From: Ruminococcus sp.
Lineage (GTDB): Bacteria; Bacillota; Clostridia; Oscillospirales; Ruminococcaceae
Assembly (NCBI GenBank): GCA_021199305.1
Contig: JAJQIH010000038.1
Coordinates: 1 to 51,055 of the forward strand
Reading direction: 5' to 3'
Length of the DNA: 51,055 nt
A program made the translations under genes and the position numbers. How positions within the stretch are numbered: the stretch's first letter is position 1; each line of letters begins with the position of its first letter. The notes under the pieces were generated by a model. The model saw nothing but the letters and a program-made list of their open reading frames with translations. It searched no databases and had not been told where the DNA came from. Of this stretch, positions 42,912-51,055 are shown one piece after another.

Positions 42912-44291
42912 ATGAACAATACAGAAAAGACAATGGAAAAGATTGTAATTCTTTGTAAGAACAGGGGATTTATCTTTCCAGGAAGCGAAATTTATGGAGG
43001 CCTTGCAAACACATGGGATTACGGCCCTTTGGGTGCACGCCTTAAAAACAATGTAAAGGACACATGGAGAAAGCGTTTTATTCAGGAACGTCCGAACAGC
43101 TATGAGGTTGACGCAGATATTCTGATGAACCCGAGAGTATGGGAGGCAAGCGGCCACGTTACCAGCTTTTCCGACCCGCTTTTGGACTGCAAGGAATGTA
43201 AAATGCGCCACAGAGCGGATAATCTTATCGACGACTTTGACCCTGACGCTCACGCAGACGGAATGACCAAGGAGGAAATGTTTGAGTATATCAAGGCTCA
43301 TTCTATCCCTTGTCCGAATTGCGGAAAGCATAACTTTACCGACATCAGGGAGTTTAATCTGATGTTTCAGACGTTCAGAGGAGTTACAAACGACTCAAAG
43401 AGCATTATCTATTTAAGACCTGAAAACGCACAGGGCGAGTATGTAAACTTCTTGAATGTTCAGCGTACAATGAGAGCGAAGCTACCGTTTTCAATCGGAC
43501 AGATAGGAAAGGCTTTCAGAAACGAAATCACTCCAGGAAACTTCACATTCAGAACGATAGAATTTGAGCAAATGGAGTTCCAGACGTTTTGTAAGGAGGG
43601 CGATGACTCCGACCTTTACGATTACTTCAAGCAGTACGGACTTGAATACTTCAAGGATCTGGGAATTGTGCCTGATCATCTTAGATTTCACGACCACGAA
43701 AAGCTTGCCCACTACGCAAAGGCAGCTTGCGATATAGAGTTTCTGTTCCCGTTCGGCTGGGGCGAAATCAACGGAACTCACAACAGAACAAACTTCGACC
43801 TTACCCGTCATCAGGAGTACAGCGGAACAAAGCAGGAGTACCTTGACCCTGAAACCAACGAGAAGTACATTCCGTTTATTATCGAGTCAACCTACGGACT
43901 TGACAGAACTGTTTTAGCGCTTCTGTGCGAGGCTTACGACGAAGAGGTTATTGACGAAGCTAAAAACGACGTCAGAACGGTTTTGCATTTGAGCCCTGCT
44001 ATTGCGCCGTACAAGGCGGCAATTTTACCGCTTTCAAAGAAGCTTTCGGGCGAGGCTGAAAAGCTCTACGCAAAGCTTTCAAAATCCTTTATGGTGGATT
44101 ACGACGTTACAGGCTCAATAGGCAAGAGATACCGCCGTCAGGACGAAATCGGAACGCCTTTCTGCATTACCTTTGACTTTGATTCTCTTGAGGACGGCTG
44201 CGTAACAGTACGTGACAGAGATACTATGGAGCAGGAAAGAATCAGCATGGACGAGCTTGAGGAGTATCTTGCAAAGAGAGTAATTTTCTAA
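42912..44291 (+). CDS. glyS: Glycyl-tRNA synthetase, single-chain (alpha2) type
   Basis: 459 residues. N-terminal NRGFIFPGSEIYGGLANTWD with DYGPLG, insert with CPNCGK zinc-like motif, motif 2 IGKAFRNEITPG, FGWGEINGTHNRTNFDL, and the C-terminal anticodon domain (GSIGKRYRRQDEIGTPFCI). The homodimeric type. AAAGGAG precedes the ATG, and a hairpin terminator follows. Confidence 0.95.
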   Translation: MNNTEKTMEKIVILCKNRGFIFPGSEIYGGLANTWDYGPLGARLKNNVKDTWRKRFIQERPNSYEVDADILMNPRVWEASGHVTSFSDPLLDCKECKMRHRADNLIDDFDPDAHADGMTKEEMFEYIKAHSIPCPNCGKHNFTDIREFNLMFQTFRGVTNDSKSIIYLRPENAQGEYVNFLNVQRTMRAKLPFSIGQIGKAFRNEITPGNFTFRTIEFEQMEFQTFCKEGDDSDLYDYFKQYGLEYFKDLGIVPDHLRFHDHEKLAHYAKAACDIEFLFPFGWGEINGTHNRTNFDLTRHQEYSGTKQEYLDPETNEKYIPFIIESTYGLDRTVLALLCEAYDEEVIDEAKNDVRTVLHLSPAIAPYKAAILPLSKKLSGEAEKLYAKLSKSFMVDYDVTGSIGKRYRRQDEIGTPFCITFDFDSLEDGCVTVRDRDTMEQERISMDELEEYLAKRVIF

Positions 44292-44314
44292 AAACAAAAC
44301 TTTGAAATAAGCAC

Positions 44315-44343
44315 AACCCCCTGCCTTAAAAGCAAGGGGTTTT
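44315..44343. terminator. Terminator between glyS and the AraC gene
   Basis: AACCCCCTGC pairs imperfectly with GCAAGGGGTT, followed by Ts. It lies between convergent genes. Confidence 0.75.
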
Positions 44344-44356
44344 GACTAAAGTGGGT

Positions 44357-45226
44357 TTATTCGTTTAAAAATTTATTCGCTCGAAATTCCGAGGGCGTTA
44401 CGCCGACAGCCTGCTTGAAGGCACGGGTAAAATAGTTGCTTTCGCCGAAGCCGCAGCGATAGGCGATTTCGGTAATTGTATAGTTGCTGAGTCTTAAAAG
44501 CCGCTTTGAGTTTTTAACTCGGATATTCATTATATAGTCGCTCGGAGTGCAGTTAAACGCATTTTTGAAAACTCGTATAAATTGCCTGTCGGAATAACCC
44601 GAAAGGGTAGCAAGGTACGGGATTTTAATCTTCTTGCCGAAGTTCTGCTCAATATAGGTTACCGCCTTGGCGAGGTTTATTATATTTTCGTCTGCGCCCA
44701 GACTATCGAAGCTGTAAAGCCTTGAAAGCATAGCGCAAAGCCGCAGAAAGTCGCAGGTTATAACTGTTTTTCTGCATTCGTTCCGAAGATAGTATTCCTC
44801 GTAGATTTTTTCAATCACCTTGCAAATCTGCATAAAGTCGTCAATTCCAAGCCGCAGACGGTTTTTAAAGCTCCGCTCTTTGGTGTAGTGAGGTTCAAGC
44901 ACAAACAGCGCCTGAAATCCTGCCGACTTTGAAAGGTCCTCGGCGTTTTCAAAAAAGAAGCGAGGGTCGAACATTATGTTGCAAATCCGAAAATTTTCGA
45001 CGTTCTGATAGCCGTGTTCAATGTCGTTTGAAATTACGAAAACGTCGCCCTTTCTGATTCTTTGCTTGTCGTCGCAGACAATATGATCTGCGCTTCCGTC
45101 TAAAACGATAACAAGCTCAGAGTAGTTATTGTGCGAATGAAGGTACATATCCTTCTCGTGAAAGCCGTATTGAATAAAGAAAGGAAAGCTTAAATCCTTT
45201 GTAAATGAATCAAGCGTCATTTTCAT
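44357..45226 (-). CDS. AraC-family transcriptional regulator
   Basis: 289 residues. N-terminal cupin sensor domain (about 15-110, including LHSHNNYSELVIVLDG and GDVFVISNDIEHGYQN). Two C-terminal HTH motifs: PYLATLSGYSDRQFIRVFKN, then TITEIAYRCGFGESNYFTRA and FKQAVGVTPSEFR. GGAGGG seven bases upstream of ATG 45226. Divergent from the GH43 gene, so it likely responds to the sugar released by that enzyme. Confidence 0.9.
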   Translation of the reverse strand: MKMTLDSFTKDLSFPFFIQYGFHEKDMYLHSHNNYSELVIVLDGSADHIVCDDKQRIRKGDVFVISNDIEHGYQNVENFRICNIMFDPRFFFENAEDLSKSAGFQALFVLEPHYTKERSFKNRLRLGIDDFMQICKVIEKIYEEYYLRNECRKTVITCDFLRLCAMLSRLYSFDSLGADENIINLAKAVTYIEQNFGKKIKIPYLATLSGYSDRQFIRVFKNAFNCTPSDYIMNIRVKNSKRLLRLSNYTITEIAYRCGFGESNYFTRAFKQAVGVTPSEFRANKFLNE

Positions 45227-45348
45227 AGCGATGCCCTCCGAATGGCAAAATAGTGCTTAGCGTTGTCGCTTTTTCAACTAAAATCAAGAAAAAATTGTGC
45301 TAATATTATTGTAGCATATCATCACTTTAATTTCAAGGAGGAAAATTT

Positions 45349-46677
45349 ATGCCAAATCCAATTTTACCACTATGGGAATATATCCCCGACGGAGAGCCGA
45401 GAGTTTTCGGCGACAGAGTTTACCTGTACGGTTCGCACGACAATGCAGGAGCAGACAAGTTCTGCGACAAGAAGCTGAAGGTGTGGAGTGCTCCGATCAA
45501 CGACTTGAACAACTGGGTCTGCCACGGCGACAGCTTCAGACTTGTCGGCGACGAGGAAAGACCAGCCGACATCAAAGGCTACGAGGACTGCTATCTTTAT
45601 GCGCCTGACGTTATCGAAAAGGACGGCGTGTATTACCTGTATATGTACGTGTTTATGGCGGGCGGAATTGTCGCAAAAAGCGACAAGCCTGAAGGCCCGT
45701 TCAAGCTCATTTCAACCTATCAGTACGACCCGGAGGACGCTGGCGACGGCGGAATTTTTAACGACCCGGGAGTTCTGGTTGACGACGACGGCAGAGTTTA
45801 CATATACTACGGCTTTGAAAAGAGCAACTCAAACGAAATCAATCCTGACAATATGGTTGAAATTATCAAAGGCTCGTACAAGCCGAATATGGTAGGTGAC
45901 AGGGACAGAAGCGACGACGCATGGTTTTTTGAAGCAAGCTCGATAAGAAAAATCGGCGACACCTATTACTTTATCTATTCGCCACGTCTTGGAAACAGAC
46001 TAGCTTATGCGACCTCGAAAACGCCGCAGGGACCGTTTGAGTACAGAGGATATATAGTTGACAACGGCGATGAGTACCCGGCAGGAAATGACCACGGCTC
46101 AATCTGCAACATCAACGGTCAATGGTACATTTTCTACCACAGAATGACAAACGGCACAATCACCTCGAGAAGAGCTTGCGTTGAGAAGATTGAAATCCTC
46201 CCTGACGGCTCTATTCCGACCGTCGAAATGACATCCTTAGGCTTTGAGGATGCGCTTGACCCGTACAAAATCACCGAAGCGGAAATTGCCTGCGTTTTAA
46301 AGGGCGGAGCGATGGTTACCGAAAAGGACAGATTCACACGAGTTATAACAAACATCACAAACGGCTGTATTGCCGGCTACAAGTATTTTGAGTTCGGCGA
46401 GGACAACACAGGCGTAAGTATGCAGCTTTATGTAAAGACCCACGGAACAGGCTGTCGCTCAAGGATTCACGTTTACATTGACAGCGTTGACGATAAAAAC
46501 GAAATCGGCGTAGTTGAAATAGGTTCAAACAGCGGCGAGTATTCAGGCAAGGTAAAGTGTGTAACTGGTCGCCACGCTCTGTATTTCAAGGTTGAATACG
46601 CTTACGAGGGAGTGTTCACCGACGCATTCGACAAGAGAAATCTGTTTGACCTTTGCTCGTTTGTGTTTATAAAATAA
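45349..46677 (+). CDS. Glycoside hydrolase family 43 protein (xylosidase/arabinofuranosidase type)
   Basis: 442 residues, no signal peptide, so probably cytoplasmic. Five-bladed propeller: EYIPDGEPRVFGDRVYLYGS (catalytic base Asp near residue 10), FNDPGVLVDDDGRVYIYYG, and FFEASSIRKIGDTYYFIYS with the probable acid Glu (about 194). NDHGSICNINGQWYIFYHRM ends the catalytic part at about 270. The C-terminal ~140 residues look like a beta-sandwich carbohydrate module. It would act on imported xylan-derived oligosaccharides. AAGGAGG precedes the ATG. Confidence 0.88.
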   Translation: MPNPILPLWEYIPDGEPRVFGDRVYLYGSHDNAGADKFCDKKLKVWSAPINDLNNWVCHGDSFRLVGDEERPADIKGYEDCYLYAPDVIEKDGVYYLYMYVFMAGGIVAKSDKPEGPFKLISTYQYDPEDAGDGGIFNDPGVLVDDDGRVYIYYGFEKSNSNEINPDNMVEIIKGSYKPNMVGDRDRSDDAWFFEASSIRKIGDTYYFIYSPRLGNRLAYATSKTPQGPFEYRGYIVDNGDEYPAGNDHGSICNINGQWYIFYHRMTNGTITSRRACVEKIEILPDGSIPTVEMTSLGFEDALDPYKITEAEIACVLKGGAMVTEKDRFTRVITNITNGCIAGYKYFEFGEDNTGVSMQLYVKTHGTGCRSRIHVYIDSVDDKNEIGVVEIGSNSGEYSGKVKCVTGRHALYFKVEYAYEGVFTDAFDKRNLFDLCSFVFIK

Positions 46678-46679
46678 GT

Positions 46680-46866
46680 TTTAAATTCCGCCATACAATT
46701 ATAAGGAGTATTAAATAGCTCCGCTGTTACGGTATTGAAAGAATCTTTACAGAGATGTCAAATCCCGCCGAACAATTACGTGGAAAGATAAAAATCTCCA
46801 CTGTGACGGTATTGAGAAAATCTTTTATTGAGATTTTAAATTCCGTCGAACAATTATTTAAAGCAA
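46680..46866 (+). repeat. Tandem ~77-base repeat, about 2.4 copies
   Basis: AAATTCCGCCATACAATTA (46683), AAATCCCGCCGAACAATTA (46760) and AAATTCCGTCGAACAATTA (46838) recur at 77-78 bases, with GCTCCGCTGTTACGGTATTG and CTCCACTGTGACGGTATTG in between. Confidence 0.85.
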
Positions 46867-46867
46867 C

Positions 46868-46908
46868 AAAATAGCTCTGCTACGATAACTATGAGCGGAG
46901 CTATTTTT
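46868..46908 (+). terminator. Terminator after GH43/tandem repeat
   Basis: AAAATAGCTCTGCT pairs with AGCGGAGCTATTTT (one G-T pair) across a 12-base loop, then T. Confidence 0.85.
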
Positions 46909-46942
46909 AATTCCCGCCAGACGGCTTTGTCAAGCTCTTTTC

Positions 46943-46971
46943 TTGAAAAGAGAATGGTTTTGTGATACAAT
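46943..46971 (+). promoter_or_regulatory. tatD promoter
   Basis: TTGAAA (46943-46948), 17-base spacer, TACAAT (46966-46971). Confidence 0.75.
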
Positions 46972-47001
46972 ACCAATAGCCTGAAAAAAGGAGAGGTAAA
47001 A

Positions 47002-47772
47002 ATGCTTCACAATATTTTTGATTCCCATTCGCATTACGACGACAACCGCTTTGACAAGGACAGAGATGAGCTTTTAAGCGGAATGCTGTCGTCTACAGTA
47101 AGCTATATTATGCACGCAAGCACAGATATAAATTCAGCTCAGTTTGGACTTGAGCTTGCTGACAAGTACCAGAACATTTACACAAGCGTTGGGATACATC
47201 CGCTTGACCTTGACAAGCTGGAGAATGACACGCTTGAAAAGATAGAAAAAATAGCTCGTGAAAACAAAAAAGTAAAGGCGATAGGCGAGATAGGACTTGA
47301 CTACCACTACGAGCCTTTTGACAAAGAGCTTCAAAAGAAAATTTTTGCAAAGCAGGTGGAGCTTGCAAACAAGCTGAGCTTACCAGTAATTGTTCATTTA
47401 AGAGAAGCGACGCAGGACGGAATGGAAATTTTAAAAAAGTACAAGCCGAAAGGAGTAGTGCATTGCTTTTCAGGTTCCGCTGAAACGGCGAGCGAGGTCT
47501 TAAAGCTTGGTATGTACATCGGATTTACAGGAGTTCTCACATTTAAAAACTCCAGAAAGGCAAGGCGGGCAGCAAGCGTTGTGCCGCTAAACAGGCTGCT
47601 GCTTGAAACCGACTGTCCGTATATGGCGCCCGAACCGTTTCGGGGTAAGCGCTGCGACAGCCGAATGATAAGCGAAATTGCGAAAACAGCAGCTGAGATT
47701 TACAACCTCTCGCCGCAGGAGATTTTGGATGCGACCTGCGAAAATGCAAAAGTGCTTTATGGTATTTTATGA
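47002..47772 (+). CDS. tatD: TatD-family metal-dependent hydrolase / DNase
   Basis: 256 residues. Metal ligands in FDSHSHYDDNRF, IGEIGLDYHYE, VIVHLREAT, VHCFSGSAE and LLETDCPYMAP follow the TatD TIM-barrel order. A 3-prime to 5-prime exonuclease/deoxyribonuclease in other bacteria. AAAAGGAGAGG precedes the ATG. Confidence 0.93.
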   Translation: MLHNIFDSHSHYDDNRFDKDRDELLSGMLSSTVSYIMHASTDINSAQFGLELADKYQNIYTSVGIHPLDLDKLENDTLEKIEKIARENKKVKAIGEIGLDYHYEPFDKELQKKIFAKQVELANKLSLPVIVHLREATQDGMEILKKYKPKGVVHCFSGSAETASEVLKLGMYIGFTGVLTFKNSRKARRAASVVPLNRLLLETDCPYMAPEPFRGKRCDSRMISEIAKTAAEIYNLSPQEILDATCENAKVLYGIL

Positions 47773-47940
47773 TAAGTATCAGAGCTTCCCCTCCTGCCTT
47801 CGACGGGAGGGGAAATTCAGTCTGTCGCTTGGGTTTTTCAGGACGGCGGATTTGCGTTTTACAAATTGCCAAAAAATTTTCTACCTCTTGCACAATTTGG
47901 CGGGGATAAAAGCCTGACGGATTTGTATATTTTTAACACT

Positions 47941-47976
47941 CGCTCTGACAAGGGAAATTTGTCGGAGCGATTTTTT
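47941..47976 (+). terminator. Terminator in the tatD-pdxS gap
   Basis: CGCTCTGACAA pairs with TTGTCGGAGCG, followed by ATTTTTT. Confidence 0.8.
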
Positions 47977-48084
47977 CGGCTTATTGCACAAATTGAAGAG
48001 CCGTAAGAAAAGAGGATTTGTAACAACTCAACAAAGAAAGAAGAAATTCGCCGCAGATTTTTTACTTTGATAAAAGCGATTTGG

Positions 48085-48093
48085 TGGTATAAA
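48085..48093 (+). promoter_or_regulatory. Extended -10 for pdxS-pdxT
   Basis: TGGTATAAA about 70 bases before pdxS. A TTGATA sits 15 bases upstream, shorter than ideal. Confidence 0.45.
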
Positions 48094-48163
48094 ATGAGAA
48101 CAGAAGCAAACAGTCTGATGATTTTATTGTTGCAGAAACATCTGCAGAAAAGGAGAAAAAACA

Positions 48164-49060
48164 ATGGGAGACGTAAAAACAATTCTCACAAACGAAAGAT
48201 ACGAGCTTAACAAAAACCTCGCCCAGATGCTGAAGGGCGGAGTTATTATGGACGTTACAACACCCGAACAGGCAAAAATTGCCGAAGCGGCAGGAGCCTG
48301 TGCGGTTATGGCGCTTGAAAGAATACCTGCTGATATTCGTGCGGCAGGCGGCGTTTCAAGAATGAGCGATCCTAAAATGATAAAGGGAATCCAGCAGGCA
48401 GTTTCGATTCCTGTTATGGCAAAGTGCAGAATAGGACATTTTGCAGAAGCGCAGATTCTCGAAGCGATTGAAATCGACTACATTGACGAGAGCGAGGTTT
48501 TATCGCCTGCTGATGACAAGTATCACATTGACAAGACGGAGTTTAAGGTTCCATTTGTCTGCGGAGCAAAGGATTTAGGCGAAGCGCTCAGAAGAATTTC
48601 AGAGGGCGCAGCTATGATAAGAACAAAGGGTGAGCCGGGAACCGGTGATGTTGTTCAGGCGGTAAGGCATATGAGAATTATGCAGTCTGAAATCAGACGT
48701 CTGGTTTCACTTTCAAAGGACGAGCTTTATGACGCAGCAAAGCTTTTGCAGGTTCCTTACGAGCTTGCGCTTTACGTTCACGAAAACGGAAAGCTTCCTG
48801 TTGTAAACTTTGCAGCAGGAGGAGTTGCAACGCCAGCGGACGCAGCACTTATGATGCAGCTTGGCGCAGAGGGAGTTTTTGTAGGCTCTGGAATATTCAA
48901 GTCAGGCAATCCGGAAAAGAGAGCGCAGGCTATTGTAAAGGCAGTAACAAACTACAATGACCCGAAGCTTTTGGCCGAGCTGTCTGAGGATTTAGGCGAA
49001 GCAATGGTTGGAATAAACGAACAGGAAATCGAGCTTCTGATGGCGGAGCGTGGTAAATAA
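48164..49060 (+). CDS. pdxS: Pyridoxal 5-phosphate synthase subunit PdxS
   Basis: 298 residues. TIM barrel with [54 protein letters not shown] (Schiff-base lysine region) and [15 protein letters not shown]. Makes PLP from ribose 5-phosphate, glyceraldehyde 3-phosphate and ammonia from PdxT. AAAAGGAG precedes the ATG. Directly abuts pdxT. Confidence 0.97.
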   Translation: MGDVKTILTNERYELNKNLAQMLKGGVIMDVTTPEQAKIAEAAGACAVMALERIPADIRAAGGVSRMSDPKMIKGIQQAVSIPVMAKCRIGHFAEAQILEAIEIDYIDESEVLSPADDKYHIDKTEFKVPFVCGAKDLGEALRRISEGAAMIRTKGEPGTGDVVQAVRHMRIMQSEIRRLVSLSKDELYDAAKLLQVPYELALYVHENGKLPVVNFAAGGVATPADAALMMQLGAEGVFVGSGIFKSGNPEKRAQAIVKAVTNYNDPKLLAELSEDLGEAMVGINEQEIELLMAERGK

Positions 49061-49630
49061 ATGACAGTAGCAGTTTTAGCGCTTCAGGGAGCTTTTTTCG
49101 AGCATGAAAAAATGCTCAGCCGATTGGGCGCAGACTATTTTGAAATCCGCCAGGCATCGGATTTAAAGTCGGATTTTAATGCGCTTATTATTCCTGGCGG
49201 CGAAAGCACAACAATCAGGAAGCTTTTGTGTGAGCTTGATCTTTACAATGGGATAAAGGATAAAATTCAAAGCGGCCTGCCGGTTTTAGGAACCTGTGCG
49301 GGACTGATAACGCTTGCAAAGCATATAACAAGCGATGTTGAAAATTCCGACAAGAGCTTAGAGGTTATGGACATTACCGCTTGTCGAAACGGCTACGGCA
49401 GACAGCTTGGAAGCTTTTTTGTAAGGGAAAGCTTTAACGGAGCGGAAATACCGATGACGTTTATAAGAGCACCGTTTATTGAAAGCGTTGGCGAAGGGGT
49501 CGAGGCGCTGAGTACGGTTGACGGAAAAATCGTTGCCGCAAGGCAGGATAATATGCTGGTAACCGCTTTTCATCCAGAGCTGACGGACGATTTAACAGTT
49601 CACAGATATTTTCTCGATATGGTAAAATAA
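49061..49630 (+). CDS. pdxT: Pyridoxal 5-phosphate synthase glutaminase subunit PdxT
   Basis: 189 residues. LALQGAFFEHEKMLSRLG, IPGGESTTIRKLL, the nucleophile Cys in LGTCAGLI (about 80), and catalytic His/Glu in AFHPELT (about 171). Class I glutaminase feeding ammonia to PdxS. Starts immediately after the pdxS stop, so translation is coupled. Confidence 0.96.
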   Translation: MTVAVLALQGAFFEHEKMLSRLGADYFEIRQASDLKSDFNALIIPGGESTTIRKLLCELDLYNGIKDKIQSGLPVLGTCAGLITLAKHITSDVENSDKSLEVMDITACRNGYGRQLGSFFVRESFNGAEIPMTFIRAPFIESVGEGVEALSTVDGKIVAARQDNMLVTAFHPELTDDLTVHRYFLDMVK

Positions 49631-49631
49631 T

Positions 49632-49668
49632 AAAAAGGCATTCCCGAGAGGGAGTGCCTTTTATTTAT
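49632..49668 (+). terminator. Terminator after pdxT
   Basis: AAAAGGCATTCCC pairs with GGGAGTGCCTTTT around GAGA-type loop, then TATTTATT. Confidence 0.85.
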
Positions 49669-49748
49669 TCAATGTCTACTTTTTTGAAACGAATATCTAC
49701 TTTTTGAGGGTCAATGTCTACTTTTTAGAAGTCAATGTCTACTTTTCA
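49669..49748 (+). repeat. Four TCAATGTCTACTTTT direct repeats
   Basis: TTCAATGTCTACTTTTTTG, GAATATCTACTTTTTGAGGG, TCAATGTCTACTTTTTAGAAG and TCAATGTCTACTTTTCA follow one another about every 20 bases. They recall the multiple terminal repeats of some IS21-type elements, but no transposase gene is present in the window. Confidence 0.6.
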
Positions 49749-49835
49749 ATCACCTCAATAAAGCTACCAGGACAGCAATCCTGCAGATTTTTCACTCACC
49801 GAGTGGAAAATTCAAGTAGTGCTATTACTCTCCCC

Positions 49836-50816
49836 TTACTTTTCTTCTATATCCCTGACCGTTTGAAGCAGCATCTGCTTGTACTGCTCCTTGACGCTTT
49901 TTGGCGAAAGAATCTGAACCTCGCCGCCAAAGCCAAACACCCAGCCGAAAAAGGTCTGACTAGCCGAAGCCTCTGTCGTCAAGCTAAACGAATCCTTGTC
50001 ATAAATGCTGGTTTTTACGTCCTCGCCGAAGCGGTCAATCATCGTTTTCATCAAGCTGTTGGCGCAGCGAAGCTTAACGGTCGTAATGTTTCCGTCAAAC
50101 ATATAAAATACTTCTTTGGTGTATTCGGCTATGTCAAAATCAGCAGGCTTTGGCGTTGCATCGTCGGGAAGAATTTTAGGAACGCCTGCAATGCGGTCGA
50201 CCCTGAAGGTTATAATTTTGTTTCTTCTCTCCGAAAAGCCAAGCATATAGTAAAAGTCGTCGTTCCACAAAAGATTATACGGACTTATCTGGTAAACCTC
50301 GCCGTCGTTTTTTAAGACAAGCTCCTTTTTGCGATTGTATTCGTTATACTGAAATGAAATCTGCCTGCCCATATTTATAGCGTCGTTTATCTTGTCGACA
50401 ATGTAGTAAATCTGCTCGTTGTTAGGCTTTACTCTTTCGTCAACGAAATTGTTTCGCTTGAGCTTTGGAACCTGACCCTCGCTGGCAAGCCCGTGTATTT
50501 TTTCAATCAACCGCTTGCTCTTTGATGCGGTTATGAATTTTGACGACTCGACAGCGTCAATAAGCAGCTTTAGCTCAGGAAGCTGAAACTCTCTGCTGCC
50601 GACATAGTACGTAAACTGCGAGCCTTTGTTTGTTATAATGTCAAGTCCTGAGTTTATGAGCGCCGTTATATCCGCCACAACCGTTGTGCGGTGGGCGGTA
50701 ATCTGATATTCCTCTTTAAGAATGTCAATAAGCTGTTTGATGCTCAGAGGATGCTCCTCGTCGGTGCGTTCAAGTAAAATCTTTTGAAGGTATAATATTC
50801 TCGGTTTAGTTTCCAT
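49836..50816 (-). CDS. WYL-domain transcriptional regulator
   Basis: 326 residues from ATG 50816, preceded by AGAGGA. The frame is open further but METKPRILYLQKIL is the usual start of these regulators. N-terminal winged HTH (about 1-65, including PLSIKQLIDILKEEYQI and HRTTVVADITALINSG). WYL domain around ISPYNLLWNDDFYYMLGF (about 200), where the W-Y-L signature appears as FYY, then FRVDRI. C-terminal WCX-like extension. Ligand-sensing regulator of unknown target. Confidence 0.85.
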   Translation of the reverse strand: METKPRILYLQKILLERTDEEHPLSIKQLIDILKEEYQITAHRTTVVADITALINSGLDIITNKGSQFTYYVGSREFQLPELKLLIDAVESSKFITASKSKRLIEKIHGLASEGQVPKLKRNNFVDERVKPNNEQIYYIVDKINDAINMGRQISFQYNEYNRKKELVLKNDGEVYQISPYNLLWNDDFYYMLGFSERRNKIITFRVDRIAGVPKILPDDATPKPADFDIAEYTKEVFYMFDGNITTVKLRCANSLMKTMIDRFGEDVKTSIYDKDSFSLTTEASASQTFFGWVFGFGGEVQILSPKSVKEQYKQMLLQTVRDIEEK

Positions 50817-51055
50817 GATTTCCTCTTTTCGGGTCGCTTGTAGCTTTTGCCGCAAGCGCAAACGTAGTATCTCTTTTAATATTATACCGTAAAAGCGGGA
50901 GGATTTCAACCAAAAAGGAAAAATTGCTGTCGCTTTTTTGCACAGGAGAAGCGGTGGGACGGGGGTTTGTCGAAATATGGGGGTTGCCGCCCCGCTGTGT
51001 AAAAAAGAGATGAACAAAGAAAATAATAAAGCAAAGTTAATAATAAGTTTTATAT
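50817..51055. other. Gene-free right edge
   Basis: Upstream region of the WYL gene. The last 30 bases, GCAAAGTTAATAATAAGTTT, resemble 38750-38775, so another dispersed repeat may begin here. Confidence 0.4.

Larger units (their letters stand above)
46678..47001. other. Gap between GH43 gene and tatD
   Basis: Filled by a ~77-base tandem repeat (46680-46860), a strong terminator (46868-46908) and the tatD promoter. No gene is seen. Confidence 0.7.
47773..48163. other. Gap between tatD and pdxS
   Basis: A TTCCCCTCC/GGAGGGGAA hairpin (47788-47816), a terminator (47941-47976) and a pdxS extended -10 (48085-48093). No convincing gene is seen. Confidence 0.6.

Overview
The window is the replication-origin region of a low-to-moderate GC Firmicute, most likely a Clostridia/Oscillospiraceae (Ruminococcus-like) anaerobe. 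The evidence is the conserved gene order gyrA-gyrB-remB-recF-yaaA-dnaN-dnaA / rpmH-rnpA-yidD-yidC-jag-mnmE-mnmG-rsmG-noc-parA-parB, a germination protease gene (gpr, so a spore-forming lineage), a glycyl-tRNA synthetase of the single-chain type, and AGGAGG-type ribosome binding sites. The species assignment is inference; no rRNA or tRNA gene was seen.

Layout. 0.3-2.0 kb: accessory small genes (two membrane proteins, a ribbon-helix-helix protein, a 44-residue ORF). 2.2-4.3 kb: greA-lysS behind a consensus promoter. 4.5-6.5 kb: AT-rich accessory genes (GNAT acetyltransferase, flavin reductase, a methyltransferase missing its N-terminus). 6.9-10.4 kb: murC-lexA, followed with no terminator by a DNA methyltransferase and an HNH nuclease that look like a type II restriction-modification system. 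10.5-11.7 kb: gpr and rpsT. 11.8-22.6 kb (minus strand): gyrA, a YcxB-like protein, gyrB, remB, recF, yaaA, dnaN, dnaA. 23.9-33.7 kb (plus strand): ribosomal protein L34, RNase P protein, membrane insertase, tRNA modification, and chromosome partitioning genes with parS sites. 33.9-36.9 kb: serS and guaB. 37-39.6 kb: two paralogous zinc-ribbon membrane proteins around a repeat-filled gap. 39.6-44.3 kb: alr, a SLOG protein, a degenerate LCP-like protein, a P-II-like protein and glyS. 44.4-46.7 kb: a divergent AraC regulator / GH43 glycosidase pair. 47-49.6 kb: tatD and pdxS-pdxT (vitamin B6). 49.8-50.8 kb: a WYL-domain regulator.

The most interesting signal is at the origin. DnaA keeps a normal AAA+ core, but its DNA-reading signature helix is altered (Asp to Asn and Thr to Ala at base-contacting positions, with a changed tail). 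No convincing cluster of canonical DnaA boxes (TTATCCACA) is visible. Instead the 463-bp dnaA-dnaN gap holds eight exact GTTTAAA/TTTAAAC motifs. The copy nearest dnaN, a full GTTTAAAC palindrome, is followed by a short GC step, a DnaA-trio-like run (TAG-CAG-TAG-TAA-TAG) and an AT-rich tract. That is the architecture of a basal unwinding element with a different box sequence. I infer that this lineage has a re-specified DnaA/box pair.

The second theme is dispersed non-coding repeats filling the gaps around gyrA, gyrB, dnaA and the zinc-ribbon genes: an ~88-bp block ending in TTGACA, GATAGAA-type ends followed by a covarying hairpin, short GCGTTAA...TTAATGCG units, small GC-rich hairpins, and a separate double-hairpin element present at both 0.1 kb and 38.6 kb. 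Tandem repeats also occur upstream of serS and tatD and downstream of pdxT.
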